Positions 24,801-36,157 are shown, counted from the first letter of the stretch. The stretch: DNA of 64,000 nt from Haliotis asinina (GCF_037392515.1 NC_090291.1:15267501-15331500); one strand, 5' to 3'. The notes: generated from the letters alone by a model not told the origin. Numbers and translations: made by a program.

Positions 24801-25075
24801 GAGGTAGAGGCAACACATAACTGTTGTGTCCCTTCATCACTTTGAGGTAGAGGCAACACATAACTGTTGTGATCCTTCATCACTTTGAGATAGACGCAAT
24901 GCATAACTGTTGTGATCCTTCATCACTTTGAGTTAGAGTCAACACATGATTGCTGTGATCCTTCATCGCATTGACGTTCAGGTAACACATGGCAGCTGTG
25001 TCCCTTCATCACATTGGGATTGAGGTAACACACGGCTGTTGTGATCCTTCATCCCATTGGGGAAGTGATCCGTGT
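21895..25075. repeat. 3.2-kb satellite/minisatellite array, 43-bp and 51-bp units
   Basis: One array of the core TGATCCTTCATCACTTTGAG. From about 23.0 to 25.0 kb the unit is 43 bp (core plus GTAGAGGCAACACATAACTG). At 22190-22660 it is 51 bp (GGGATTTAAGCAAGAACGCA plus AGACATGACAGTTG plus core), about nine very similar copies. 21.9-22.15 kb and 22.66-23.9 kb hold older, diverged units. The 51-bp block is open on both strands (repeating 17-residue motif) only because 51 is a multiple of three, so no gene is called. Confidence 0.92.
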
Positions 25076-25805
25076 GATCCATGTGATCACTGTGACCATA
25101 CTCTTTACCAACGACGGAACCTGTTATTGTTACACGATCACAAAAGAGGGTCCCATGAGAACAATAATTTTCGTATGTAATATTTTTCTCTTCTTTTTGT
25201 GATTTTGTCATATGTAGTGAACAGTGAGCAAACGTTTGACGTGTAAAACTCATCCAATATCGGAACAGTATAAACGTTCATGTTTCTTGATTATTCTGTC
25301 CTTTGAAATCATAGTTCTAGATCAAAAGGAGAAACATTTTATAGTGTCCCTGATCACATTCCTTGTTGCAGCGCGTAATCCATACAGATAATAAGCTGCA
25401 GTTCCTTGCGCTCATGCTACAGGGAACATCAATCACAAATTTGTGCTGGAACATTAGTCTTTCACGTACGTCCCAGAATGAGCCGTGACTTTTCAGAGGA
25501 AGCCAAAGCTTGGTAGAAGCGAAGCTGAGCAGTCTGTTACTCCCATCACACACGTAATTATCAGTTCGCTGACCGATTTTGGGTCACGCTGGGAGGCTTT
25601 GACAATATCAACGCTCGTGACATGCGATGTAGATGTGTGTATAACACAAGTTTGGGACATACCATCTAAGGATGGCCAACAATCACTTATCAAATAAACA
25701 TACACGTAATGAAATCATTAGACAATCTAATCAAATCCAATGACAAAAAAAACCCCAATAAAGTACGATCTGCATATAAGGAACACTGTCGATGATGCTG
25801 AACAA
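25076..25805. other. no feature seen
   Basis: Intergenic; short antisense-overlapping open frames at 25485-25705 have no recognisable content. Confidence 0.5.
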
Positions 25806-25807
25806 GT

Positions 25808-25875
25808 AGACTAACATACGATTTCCTTTTCAAAGATAGTAAGATTTTTTTAGAAGAAATCGTATGTTAATCTCC
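25808..25875. repeat. small hairpin (inverted repeat)
   Basis: CTAACATACGATTT at 25811-25824 pairs with AAATCGTATGTTAA at 25858-25871 across an AT-rich loop of 33 bp. Possibly a tiny foldback element. Confidence 0.6.
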
Positions 25876-26160
25876 TAATGAATGTTGTTTTACGCCGCTG
25901 TCAGTGCGTTTCAAACTACATTACGGCGATCTGGGACGCAATCGAGTCTGGACCAGACAATCCACTGGTAGGAGAGTGTGCATCGATCCACTTCGTCGGG
26001 TACGATCACGCAATCGATTACATCGCAGCTGCTCGGACATCCGTCCCCGGTGGTCACCCAACCGAGTGCATATTGTCACTTCTTAGCAGCAATTGTGACC
26101 ACCTAATACCCATTTTATTCGCCTTATACGACAAGCATGGGCACAGGTGGGATCCAGCAC
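25876..26160 (-). repeat. SINE-A forming the kinase gene's 3' flank
   Basis: Reverse SINE-A (TTTTACGCCGCTGTCAGTGC, GAGTCTGGACCAGACAATCC, TATACGACAAGCATGGG). It is in the same sense as the neighbouring minus-strand kinase gene and begins about 40 bp past its stop codon. Confidence 0.8.
26114..26119 (-). promoter_or_regulatory. candidate poly(A) signal AATAAA of the kinase gene
   Basis: AATAAA on the minus strand 78 bp past the kinase stop. It lies at the SINE-A position where other copies read GGCGACTAACGGG (here GGCGAATAAAATGGG), so a few point changes in the SINE appear to have created it. Confidence 0.5.
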
Positions 26161-26196
26161 CAGGTTCGACATAAGGGAGTTGTAATCTCATACTGT

Positions 26197-29100
26197 TCAA
26201 AAGACGCCCCAGAAATACTTTGAATCCAGGGCACGTCTCGCTGTGATTCGACCTGATGGATTCAAATCTAAGCATCGTTTCACAAGGTTCACAACATCGC
26301 TGTCAATGTTTCTCAAAGCTGCAAAGTCTGGGCCCTTGTAGAAGAAGGACATGTCGGTTATGAGCTCACGTCTTATAGGAAATGGGAAACTCCTTGTAAG
26401 GGCTTCGTAGATGGTCACACCGGCACTCCATACATCAAATGATCTTGCCCATGTGTCCTTTGTAGCACGCATGTCTTCAATATGTACCTCTGGTGGAGCG
26501 TAGACGGGCGTGTAGAAGGTAGGAAGTCTATGTTCGGGTGTCTTCTCCTCCGTCAGATTAAGTGCCCCGCCAAAGTCAATGAGCTTAATCATATATTTTG
26601 GACCTATAAGGATGTTATCTGGCTTGATGTCCCTGTGAGCAATATTTTGACTGTGAAGATATCTGAGGGTTGAAAAAATTTGTTTTGCAATGGATTTGAG
26701 GTACTTCTTTCTCCATTTGAGGGAATGGCTTTGAATGAAGTGATCCATGTCATATCCTATAACTAGCTCCATGATCATAATCATCCTACCATCTTCTTGG
26801 AATAGTTCGTAGGCTTTGATGATGTTCTCGTGGTTCAATGATCCTAACATTTTGAATTCATTTTCCCATGTACGTTGTATGAAGCCATCACGGTGGCATT
26901 TATGTCTAGAAACCTTTGCCGCGTAGTATTTTCCGTCCTTCTCTACTCGGTATACGACAGCCGCCCCACCCGAGCTGATTGGTATCTCGAACTGGTACCC
27001 TCTGATCAAATAGCCAACAAAGTTAGGTTCCAGGCTGTCATCACGATGCCGTGGAGTCTTGACGGCGAAGGTCTTCCCTGACCCAGACATTTTGTCAAGT
27101 GGTGCAGTAGGCACATGAACTGATGGAATCTTCCTTCGAGCTGGCTTGGGAATTGATGGAGTCTTCTCTCGGGATGGAGCAGGCTCGGGAACTAATCGAG
27201 TCTTCCCTCGGGCTGGAGCAAGCGCATGACCTGATGGGGTCTTAACTCGGGATTGACCATCCTTACGAACTGATGGAGTCTTCTCTCGGACCGAAACAGG
27301 CTCGGGAACTAATCGAGTTTTTGCTTGGGCTGGAGCAAGTGATTGTTCTGAAGAAGTCTTTTCTTGGAGTGGAGCAATCTTAGGAAGCAATGGTGTCTTC
27401 CCTCGGGATGGAGCTGGCTTGTGAACTGACGGAGTCTTTTCTTGCAGTGGAGCAATCTTAGGAAGCAATGGTGTCTTCCCTCGGGGTGGAGCAGGCTTGT
27501 GAACTGATGGAGTCTTTTCTTGCAGTGGAGCAATCTTAGGAAGCAATGGTGTCTTCCCTCGGGATGGAGCTGGCTTGTGAACTGACGGAGTCTTTTCTTG
27601 CAGTGGAGCAATCTTAGGAAGCAATGGTGTCTTCCCTCGGGATGGAGCAGGCTTGTGAACTGATGGAGTCTTTTCTTGCAGTGGAGCAATCTTAGGAAGC
27701 AATGGTGTCTTCCCTCGGGATGGAGCTGGCTTGTGAACTGATGGAGTCTTTCCTTGCAGTGGAGCACTCTTAGAAAGCAATGGTGTCTTCCCTCGGGATG
27801 GAGCTGGCTTGTGAACTGATGGAGTCTTTCCTTGCAGTGGAGCACTCTTAGAAAGCAATGGTGTCTTCCCTCTGGATGGAGCTGGCTTGTGAACTGATGG
27901 AGTCTTTCCTTGCAGTGGAGCAATCTTAGGAAGCAATGGAGTCTTCCCTCGGGATGGGGCTGGCTTGTGAACTGATGGAGTCTTTTCTTGCAGTGGAGCA
28001 ATCTTAGGAAGCAATGGTGTCTTCCCTTGGGATGGAGCTGGCTTGTGAACTATTGGAGTTTTTCCTTGCAGTGGAGCACTCTTAGAAAGCAATGGTGTCT
28101 TCCCTTGGGATGGAGCAGGCTTGTGAACTGATGAAGTCTTTCCTTGCAGTGGAGCAGTTTTAGGAAGCAATGGAGTCTTCCCTCTGGATGGAGCTGGCTT
28201 GTGAACTGTTGGAGTCTTTCCTTGCAGTGGAGCAATCTTAGAAAGCAATGGTGTCTTCCCTCGGGATGGAGCTGGCTTGTGAACTGATGGAGTCTTTTCT
28301 TGCAGTGGAGCAATCTTAGGAAGCAATGGAGTCTTCCCTCGGGATGGAGCTGGCTTGTGAACTGATGGAGTCTTTCCTCGCAATGGGGATGCCCTTTGAA
28401 GTGATGTAGTATTTGCTCGCATTGGGGAGACCTTGGCAACTGATGGAGGTTTTCCACCCGATGGGGGTGCTTTTTGAACTGATGGAGTCTTTCCTCGCAA
28501 TCGGGAAGCTTCAGAAAACAATGGTGTCCTCCCTCGGGATGGGACAGGCTCGTGAACTGATGGAGTTTTCCCACGAGATGGAGAAGCCTTTTGGACTGAT
28601 GGAGTCTGTCCTCGCAATCGGGAAGCCTCAGAAAGCAATGGTGTCTTTGCTCGGGATGGGGCAGGCTCGTGAGCTTTCCCACGAGATGGAGAAGCCTTAG
28701 GAAGCAATGGAGTCTTCTCTCGGGGTGAAGCAGCCTTAGGAACTGATGGCGTCTTTCCTCTCGCTGGAGCAGCCTTTTGAACTGATGGAGTCTTTCCTCT
28801 CAATGGGCAAGCTTTAGAAAGCAATGGAGTCTTCCCTCGAGCTGGATCAGCCTTTGGAACTGATGGAGTCTTCGATCTGTCAAAACTGGGCCCATGAACG
28901 GATGGACCCTTCTCTCTTGTTGGGGTAGGGTCTTGAAATGACGAACTCTCGGCAGATTTTGGAGAAGGACTCTTCCATCGAGCTAGACCATGTTCATCAA
29001 CTGATGAGCTTTCCGTTGATGGATCAAGGTGAGGGTCAGATCGCGCTTCTCTCAGTGCCTCCGCATGCTTTATAGCGCGTGAGCCTTGACCTCGACGAGC

Positions 29101-29273
29101 ATGGTTCTTCTTGACATCATCAATAGATTTCTCACCGCTCGGGGCAGATGAATGAACTGATGGGCTTTGGATATTTTCCACTTCTTCCCCAGACGAATTG
29201 AAATAATTTCCCCATGTTTTGGCAGCAACATTATGGGGTCCGACCGTCTTGGAGAGGAACCTCGTACGTCCAC
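26197..29273 (-). CDS. Ser/Thr protein kinase with long KTP-repeat N-terminal tail (5'-partial, last exon)
   Basis: Predicted eukaryotic protein kinase transferring phosphate from ATP to Ser/Thr. Residue numbers count from V1, the GTG at 29181. The C-terminal 277 residues (about 718-994) form a complete kinase domain: AAK lysine K756, alpha-C Glu about 775, HRDIKPDN with catalytic D851, DFG D869, APPE E898, FDVWSAG D916 and the late conserved R978. HRDIKPDN indicates Ser/Thr specificity. The glycine loop reads ISSGGAAVVY, keeping only one of the three usual glycines. Residues about 100-660 are a proline-rich basic repeat of 13 residues, paired as KTPSVHKPAPSRG + KTPLLPKIAPLQE (78 bp), about 40 copies in all. 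The frame is open upstream of the GTG to 29301 with no ATG before the stop. A strong acceptor (TTCTTCCTTTCAAG|GTGG) ends at 29274, so the coding exon most likely starts at 29273 and the initiator lies in an exon I cannot find. I cannot name the subfamily. Confidence 0.85.
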
Positions 29274-29301
29274 CTTGAAAGGAAGAATATGCAGGCGTTG
29301 A

Positions 29302-30258
29302 TTATAACTACTGGGTGGCGACGTGGTCAAATTAAGGTATTATATCACAGTGCTCATTAATTATCCATAATCCCTCCACTATAATTCTATAACATGTCGA
29401 CATGTATTCTATGACCTGCATCTTTAAGTACTTTTATGACCTGCATTTTGGCCATTGTATATGTGTATGAACATTTTCAACGTGTTTTTTGTACCTGTGT
29501 ACCGAGGGGTTGATCTTCAAGGGTATCATGATTAGGAGAACAACATGTGTGACGCATACATTTGAAAACCGTCGCAAGAGATGTACTGACTGAATTATTC
29601 GTGCTAGGAGTCAAATATATATCACTTTCTCATTTTCATAATTATATTCTTTGCGAAATACAATAAATTACAGTTTCTTGGACGATGAAATACATAAACA
29701 ATTTGAAAAATTAAAACTCATTTTTGACTGTTGGAAACTAAACAGGGTTCGAACATATGGGACTGTTGAATCTTCACATCTATTTCACGATTTAGGTGGA
29801 GTGATCTCCCTTTGAGATTAAACAAAAATGGCTCCCACTACGGTAACGCTTCAAATCTAATGGAGGATACTTCCTATAGTATACGGTCGTAGAATGCTTC
29901 AAAAGAGTGATTGAAGGTCCGCTTGAAAGGTAGGTGGAACCTGTAACTGAGCAAACTCTCTATTTTGTTGAGGCCAGACGCTCTGCTTGATGCTTTTCAA
30001 AGGCTGTGAGGAGACACCGACGTTGTACATAACCGTCGGTTTTGTTTACCCATGTGTTACTTTTATATACATCTATATAAAATCCTGTCTTTGAAGGGGT
30101 GGTTTTGTATTTCACCCGTGTCTAAAATAGTATATACATAGATACCCAGTTTGGATGAGTTACCAAATGAATGTAAAGTTCAGTCTGAAACACAAGATTA
30201 GATCCGTACAAAATGTAAAATAATTGTTCATATCTGCATGAACTGAGGTACACGTCTG
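29302..30258. other. no feature seen; upstream side of the kinase gene
   Basis: Should contain part of the kinase gene's intron or promoter. I see no donor, exon or TATA that can be assigned with confidence. Confidence 0.4.
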
Positions 30259-30259
30259 A

Positions 30260-31620
30260 GTACAGTAGTTTCAGTAGGCTAGTTAGTACTTGATATTCAA
30301 CAATGCAGTCTAGTTAGAGCTTCATATTCAACAACACAGGCTGGTTAGTACTTGATATTCAACAATCAAGACTTGTTAGTACGTGGTATTCAGCAATACA
30401 GTCTAGTTAGTACTTAGCATTTAACAATACAGGTTAGTTAGTACTTAATATTGAACAATTCAGTCTTGTTAGCACTTGATAGTCCACAATACAGACTGGT
30501 TAGTACTTGACATTTAACAATTCAGGCTAGTTAGTAGTCAGTATTCAACAGTAGAGTCTTGATATTCAACTATTCGGGCTCATTAGTACTTGGTATTCAA
30601 CAATAGTCTAGTTAGTATTTGATATTCAACAATACAGAATAGTTGGTATTTGATGTTCAACAATAGTGTAGTTAGTAATTGGTGTTCAGCAATACTGAGT
30701 AGTCAGTACTTTTTGTTCAGCAATGCAGGCTGGTTAGTACTTGATGTTCACCAATACAGGCTAGTTAGTACTTGGCATTCAACAATGCAGGCAGGATAGT
30801 ACTTGATAGTCCACAATACAGACTGGTTAGTACTTGACATTTAACAATTCAGGCTAGTTAGTACTCAGTATTCAACAGTAGAGTCTTGATATTCAACTAT
30901 TCGGGCTCATTAGTACTTGGTATTCAACAATAGTCTAGTTAGTATTTGATATTCAACAATACAGAATAGTTGGTATTTGATGTTCAACAATACAGTGTAG
31001 TTAGTAATTGGTGTTCAGCAATACTGAGTAGTCAGTACTTTTTGTTCAGCAATGCAGGCTGGTTAGTACTTGATGTTCACCAATACAGGCTAGTTAGTAC
31101 TTGGCATTCAACAATAAAGGTCTATTTGTACTTGGTATTCAGCAATACATTCTAGTTAGTGCCTCATATTCAACAATGCAGGCAGGATAGTACTTGATGT
31201 TCACCAGTACAGGCTGGTTAGTACTTGATGTTCAACAATAAAGGTGTATTTGTACTTGGTATTCAGCAATACATTCTAGTTAGTGCCACATATTCAACAA
31301 TACAGCCTGGATAGTTATTACATGGTATTCAGTAATACAGTCTAGCTAGTATTTGGCATTCAACATTGCAGATTAGCTAGTACTTAATATTGAACAATAC
31401 AGTCTTGTTAGCACCTGGTATTCAACAATGCAGTCTAGTTAGTACTTTATATTCAATAATATAGACAGGTTAGTACTTGACATTTAACAATTCAGACTAG
31501 TTAGTACTTTCAACAGCAGTGGCTAGTTAGTGCTTGATATTCAACTATTCAGGCTTGTCAGTACTTGATATTGAACAATACAGCCATGTTAGTGCTTGAT
31601 ATTCGGCAATTCAGCAACAG
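30260..31620. repeat. 31-bp minisatellite with 327-bp higher-order duplication
   Basis: Units of GTTAGTACTTGATATTCAAC plus AATACAGGCTA, 31 bp, about 43 copies with drift. The block beginning AGTCCACAATACAGACTGG at 30481 repeats almost unchanged from 30808, diverging after about 31110, so roughly 310 bp spanning ten units was duplicated as one piece. Confidence 0.92.
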
Positions 31621-31852
31621 TAGGCAATTGCTGGTCAACCTCTGTGGAGTTTTTTCCAGGTAAATTGAACTTGAACCCAAATACCTATGTAAACAAATTA
31701 TGTACTTCCAAGGCATTCCAAAAGTGCATTACTAATTTCAGTAACCTAGAGTTTCCAAGAAAAATCACTCTGATAGTTTTGGACCTGACTTGATGCTGAA
31801 TCATCAGCTAGCTTTGCTGCAAAAATGATGACTCAGCGCAACATACTACAGT

Positions 31853-32155
31853 GAGTTGTGTTTCACGCTGCTTTTAGCAATACTTTAGTAATATCAGAGA
31901 TGAGTACACTTGAAAAATGGGCTTCAAACATTTTACCCATGTGGATAATCAAACAGGCATTCCATGAGTGTGATTTAACCATTAGGCTACCCTACATACA
32001 GTCTGTTTCAAAGTCCCAGAAACACATTGTTCTCCCTACAGCCTGACCCTCCCTGCAGTGCTAGGGCTCTAAATAAAATAACCCCAGGTTTCAGTCAAAT
32101 AGATTTGTTTGTTACAATCAAAATTACATATTCAGAGACTAAGCATTAGTCTACT
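31853..32155 (-). repeat. SINE-B with long 5' extension, copy 2
   Basis: Reverse SINE-B body (TTTCACGCTGCTTTTAGCAA, GATTTAACCATTAGGCTACC) followed by the same extension as near 16.0 kb: AAGTCCCAGAAACACATTG, CCCTACAGCCTGACCCTCCC, ATCAAAATTACATATTCAGA, GCATTAGTCT. Confidence 0.8.
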
Positions 32156-32862
32156 CAACCTACTATAATATTGTTAATGCTGAGTAAGGGTTTTTGCATC
32201 AATAGATAACTAAGTACACTAGGACAATGTTGTAATGTCACCCAAACCAGACTTTTTCTGTTTAGTCCACAGTTTGAACATAATTATTTTACTAGTTTAT
32301 TTCTGGCATGAACTTCCAGAATTTATATTCACAGAAACAGTCGATGGTGTATGCTTTGAAATCAACATAGCCGTTAATTAATTCATGTTATTGCACTGAT
32401 AGATGGTCTATATTATATACTCCGGATCAAAAGTTTAGACTGACGCATGTGTGTGTGCGTGTGTGCGCGTGCGTGTGCGCATGCGCTTGTGTGTGTGGTT
32501 ACACTGAAGGCTGATTTCTCCATTAACTTAGAGGAACCAACAACAAACGTTATGCAGATGAATTGCATGAAATAATGGAGATATAATGCATGTGAACAGC
32601 TGCGTTTTGGTGTAAAGTTTTGTTAAAAAATTGCCAATTTTCACTGACTCATCATTTACTGAACTCATGACTAAAATCTTTTCAACGATATGAATTTGTT
32701 TTACAATACATCAGTTCATGTGTAAACAGGACCTTTAAACAGTGTAGAATATTTTGCAAAATTTAGAACAGTTAAAGTAAGTGTCTACGTTTACACTGGT
32801 GACCCTAAACTTTTCATGGCAAGTATGTAAAATATATATTAATCACAAACTCTGTAGGGGTG
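32156..32862. other. no feature seen except an imperfect GT tract
   Basis: 32444-32498 is an imperfect GTGTGCGC tract; the remainder is AT-rich with nothing supportable. Confidence 0.5.
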
Positions 32863-32992
32863 GTAGGGTAGCCTTGTGGTTTAAGTGTTTGCTTGTCATG
32901 CCAAAGACTTGGGTTCGATTTCCCACATGGGAACAATGTATGACGCCCATTGCAGAAATATTGCTAAAAAGACCTAAACTCAATCACAAACT
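32863..32992 (+). repeat. SINE-B copy
   Basis: Forward SINE-B: GGTAGCCTTGTGGTTTAAGT A box, TTGGGTTCGATTTCCCACAT B box, GCAGAAATATTGCTAAAAAG end. The middle is shortened. Confidence 0.85.
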
Positions 32993-33115
32993 TTGCAGTA
33001 AAATGTTATGCTATAACCATTATACTATTTTTTATTTTGTTCAGTGCATCAAATATTTATTCACTGCTGTAATTAGACAGCAACATTAAGATACCACATC
33101 TGATGGATTGTTCAT

Positions 33116-33405
33116 AACAGGCAGTTAATAATTATCTATTAGACACACTTACTTAACATGGCCCAACAAAGGGACTATGATGCATGGTATATTTAACTTG
33201 CAGTTAATCATCACTCATTAAAACTAATACCATTATGGCACTGCAGAGCATAGGACTATGATGCATAAGTATTTAATAAGCTGTTAATCACCAGTCAATA
33301 GCGACGCTGCCTTAGCATGTCCCAACAAACAATGAGACCATAATGCGCAATATTTATAACAAGCAGTTAACCATTAGTTGTTAGAGACACTGACTCAGCA
33401 TATCA
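33116..33405. repeat. imperfect tandem repeat, ~73-90 bp, 3-4 copies
   Basis: AGCAGTTAAT-type starts recur at about 33120, 33199, 33289 and 33362, with GGGACTATGATGCATGGTAT-like and GACACTTACTTAGCATG-like parts between. Confidence 0.7.
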
Positions 33406-33601
33406 CGTGAGACTTGGACGAGGCATTACTATAACAACGACTTTGATTGTCAGTAGGTTGTAATTGGTGACAGAAACGTGGCGCCATTGCTCCATATCCA
33501 ATATTAACTTTGAGATAACAGTGTAAATTTATGAATATCATAATAAATATAATATAAACAGGCCTATCTCTGGGTGTAGTAAGTAATGTTGTCATTATTA
33601 T

Positions 33602-33936
33602 CAGGGGTTAAAAAATCCCATCGCCCGACGCATGGGACAAATCAGTTTGCATTTCGGGCAATCAAATAATGGCAATCTTACTTGTCCGTGGGCTGCTAGA
33701 TAATTTCCACTTATGGTTTCAAATTGCAAACAAACTTGGATTTCATATCATACCTCTTTGAATGTAACTATAAATTATAAATTTTGCAATAAGAACAAAG
33801 TAGAGTTTTCTTTCTTTGCTATTCACCACTCTTGATTATGTCATAAAATCAGGGCAAATGAAACATTAGTGAGGACGTGTTTCTTTCTGAAGGTCACACT
33901 GTGGCAAGTGGTGCTTAAAAGAATTTTGAACCCCTG
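33602..33936. mobile_element. hAT-like MITE, 335 bp
   Basis: Ends CAGGGGTTAAAAAAT and ATTTTGAACCCCTG form terminal inverted repeats of the CAGGGG...CCCCTG type seen in hAT elements. Flanks ATTATTAT and ATTATATG give at best a decayed 8-bp target duplication. No transposase frame. Confidence 0.65.
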
Positions 33937-34786
33937 ATTATATGCACCAGTCCAGAAATAAACGTTATACCAATTTTCCACCTTAAACAACAATTAAAAC
34001 AAGCCAAGCAGTGAAGGATTACAGTCACTACACCGTGTATACAGCTCATCCCTCACTGGCACGTGAAACCATTGTTTTAGGTTGTATATAAAGCACACAG
34101 CTGATAGCCTAATTTCAACAGAAATATTGTCCCACTGCCAGATCAACTGTGATTTAATCTGGTGAAATTTGTCAACCTGACAGTAATTGATTTCAGAATC
34201 TCAGACATGTCTGTAAGTCACAAATATGTTATATATGAGTTTATTTCACGATGTTTCGGGGATTATCCTAGTCCCCTCATCTTCTAAATCCCATCTTCAA
34301 CGCCAACTTCTAAATGCCTTTGAAGAATCACACAAATATGCTGTAATACCAGCATGTGCGTTAGTACAGCAGTTAAAGGGACGTTGTTTGCCCAAACCTT
34401 TAATAATAGTTTGTGCCTGTTTGAGATTGTCCCGGTGTAAATAGTTCACATTTTACTGTTAGACTGAAATACATAACATGTGATAAAATATGTATAAGCA
34501 GACATTTCGGTGTTACAGTTACTCCAATCAACATGGGGCTGTCATTTTCCCCAGTCTAGCTCCCCTTTAATGAGTACCCTGATCAGAAGAATCGTCTCTG
34601 TCGACCGTAGCCACAATGATTGGATCATTGCCTGTCACAATAATGGCTACATCGAACTTGAAATCAATAACATAACACATAATTAAAATCATATATAGTT
34701 CGCGTAATACAGTACACATGTAGCATGTTATGAGTCAAGTCTAGTGGCATCAAGATGTCAATAGTTTCCTTCATAATGAAACAATC
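33937..34786. other. no feature seen
   Basis: AT-rich intergenic sequence; nothing supportable. Confidence 0.5.
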
Positions 34787-35030
34787 GGTGGAGGTCTGGG
34801 TTAGAACTGGTCTTCAGAAACCAATGCTTGTCATAAGAAGCGACTAATGGGTTCAGGTGGTCAGACTCGCTGACTTGGTTGACACACGTCATCGGTTGTC
34901 AGGTGCGAAGATCGATGATCGTGCTGTTGATCCCTGGATTGTTTGGTTCACAATGGAGTATTTACAGGTCACTATATAGTCTAACCATATAGCTAGAATA
35001 TTGCTGGGTGTGGCATAAAACTAAACTAAA
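34787..35030 (+). repeat. SINE-A copy, near full length
   Basis: Forward SINE-A with head GTCTGGGTTAGAACTGGTCT, TTGACACACGTCATCGG, CTGTTGATCCCTGGATTG and GGCATAAAACTAAACTAAAA end. It carries a small duplication around CTATATAGTCTAACC. Confidence 0.85.
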
Positions 35031-35960
35031 ATATAACAAACAATATAGTTACCATAAAAATATATCATTAGAATTTGATAAGATTCAAGCTATATATAAG
35101 ATGGTCTGAAAGTGACTTTTTAAAGTTCTTGTTCAAAATCTTGATGTGCTGACCAAGAAATACATACTCTCTTCGTCTGTAAACTCCTCTGCTGAATATA
35201 TATTTGGAACCGAGTAACACATGCCAAATAATAAATAGGCTCATGTACATAATTCTACATGTGTACTGACTCAGGGATTGGTAAAAGCAGGGGCCATGGG
35301 TCATTTTGTTCATTAGAATAAAAAATGGCCCATTAAAATTTTGAAGTTTATAATTGACACAAGGGCAATGGCCCATTCTCACTTCAGAAAATGAGTGATA
35401 CTCCTGAAAATGGCGGCCCATTGTCAAAGTTATCATTCCCAAGCGCTGCTGATCCATATCTTAATATCAGTCCTTATGGATAGCTACGTTGATAGATATA
35501 CTGATTTGTTTACCAGATTTTGTAAACATATTTGCTCAAGAGATAGCCCAAAAAGGCATGCAGACGAACAATCCCCAAGATAACCCCCCCAAAAAACCTG
35601 CTTGAATAGGGACCCTGGCGAAAGAGTGCTTGTCTGCAATACCGAAACATGAAAGTTTTGCAGTCTTGTCGAGGTAAACCAGAACTGGAATCGCATTTAC
35701 CCTTCTGTAATGGGGGTCGAGTCTTTGACATGGTTAAAACGAGTGGCACTGCTGATTGCTCACATATACAACTGGGATAATAGCTTACACGTAAAAACAC
35801 GTCAATTTAAAGCTGTATCAGCCCAGGCATGAAACATTCATTCACAGTTTTGCCAGTCGCTCTGTGACTTAACCCCATCGCAGCTGTGTGTACACGGATA
35901 GTACAAAACTCATATGTTGCACAAAGCTAAGCCCATAATACATCATTATGTTTTCTTAGT
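35031..35960. other. no confirmed gene
   Basis: A minus-strand frame of 129 codons (35457 to 35068) and overlapping frames on both strands at 35395-35800 are open, but show no domain, signal peptide or matched splice sites. I do not call a gene. Confidence 0.4.
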
Positions 35961-36157
35961 TTGTATGTTGTTTAACGCCGCGCTCAGCAATATACCAGCT
36001 ATATGGCGGCGGTCAGTAAATAAACGAGTCTAGGCCAGACAGTCCAGCGATCAACAGCATGAGCGTCGGTCGAGTCTGACCACCCGATCTCGTTAGACGC
36101 CTCTTACGACGAGCGTGGCTTGTTCAAGACCAGTTCTAACCGGATCCTCGCGGGGTA
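35961..36157 (-). repeat. SINE-A copy
   Basis: Reverse SINE-A: TTTAACGCCGCGCTCAGCAA, CAGCTATATGGCGGCGGTCA, GATCAACAGCATGAGCG, GTTCTAACCGGATCC. A segment around GATACGATGACATGTG is deleted. Confidence 0.85.

Noticed and set aside
21895-25075. CRISPR-like array
   Set aside because: Units are contiguous with no unique spacers, and the genome is eukaryotic.
27309-28700. Other-frame open stretches inside the kinase exon
   Set aside because: Shadows of the 39/78-bp KTP repeat; the kinase frame runs through into a conserved catalytic domain.
35068-35457. 129-codon minus-strand frame
   Set aside because: No recognisable domain, no splice partners and an overlapping open frame on the other strand.
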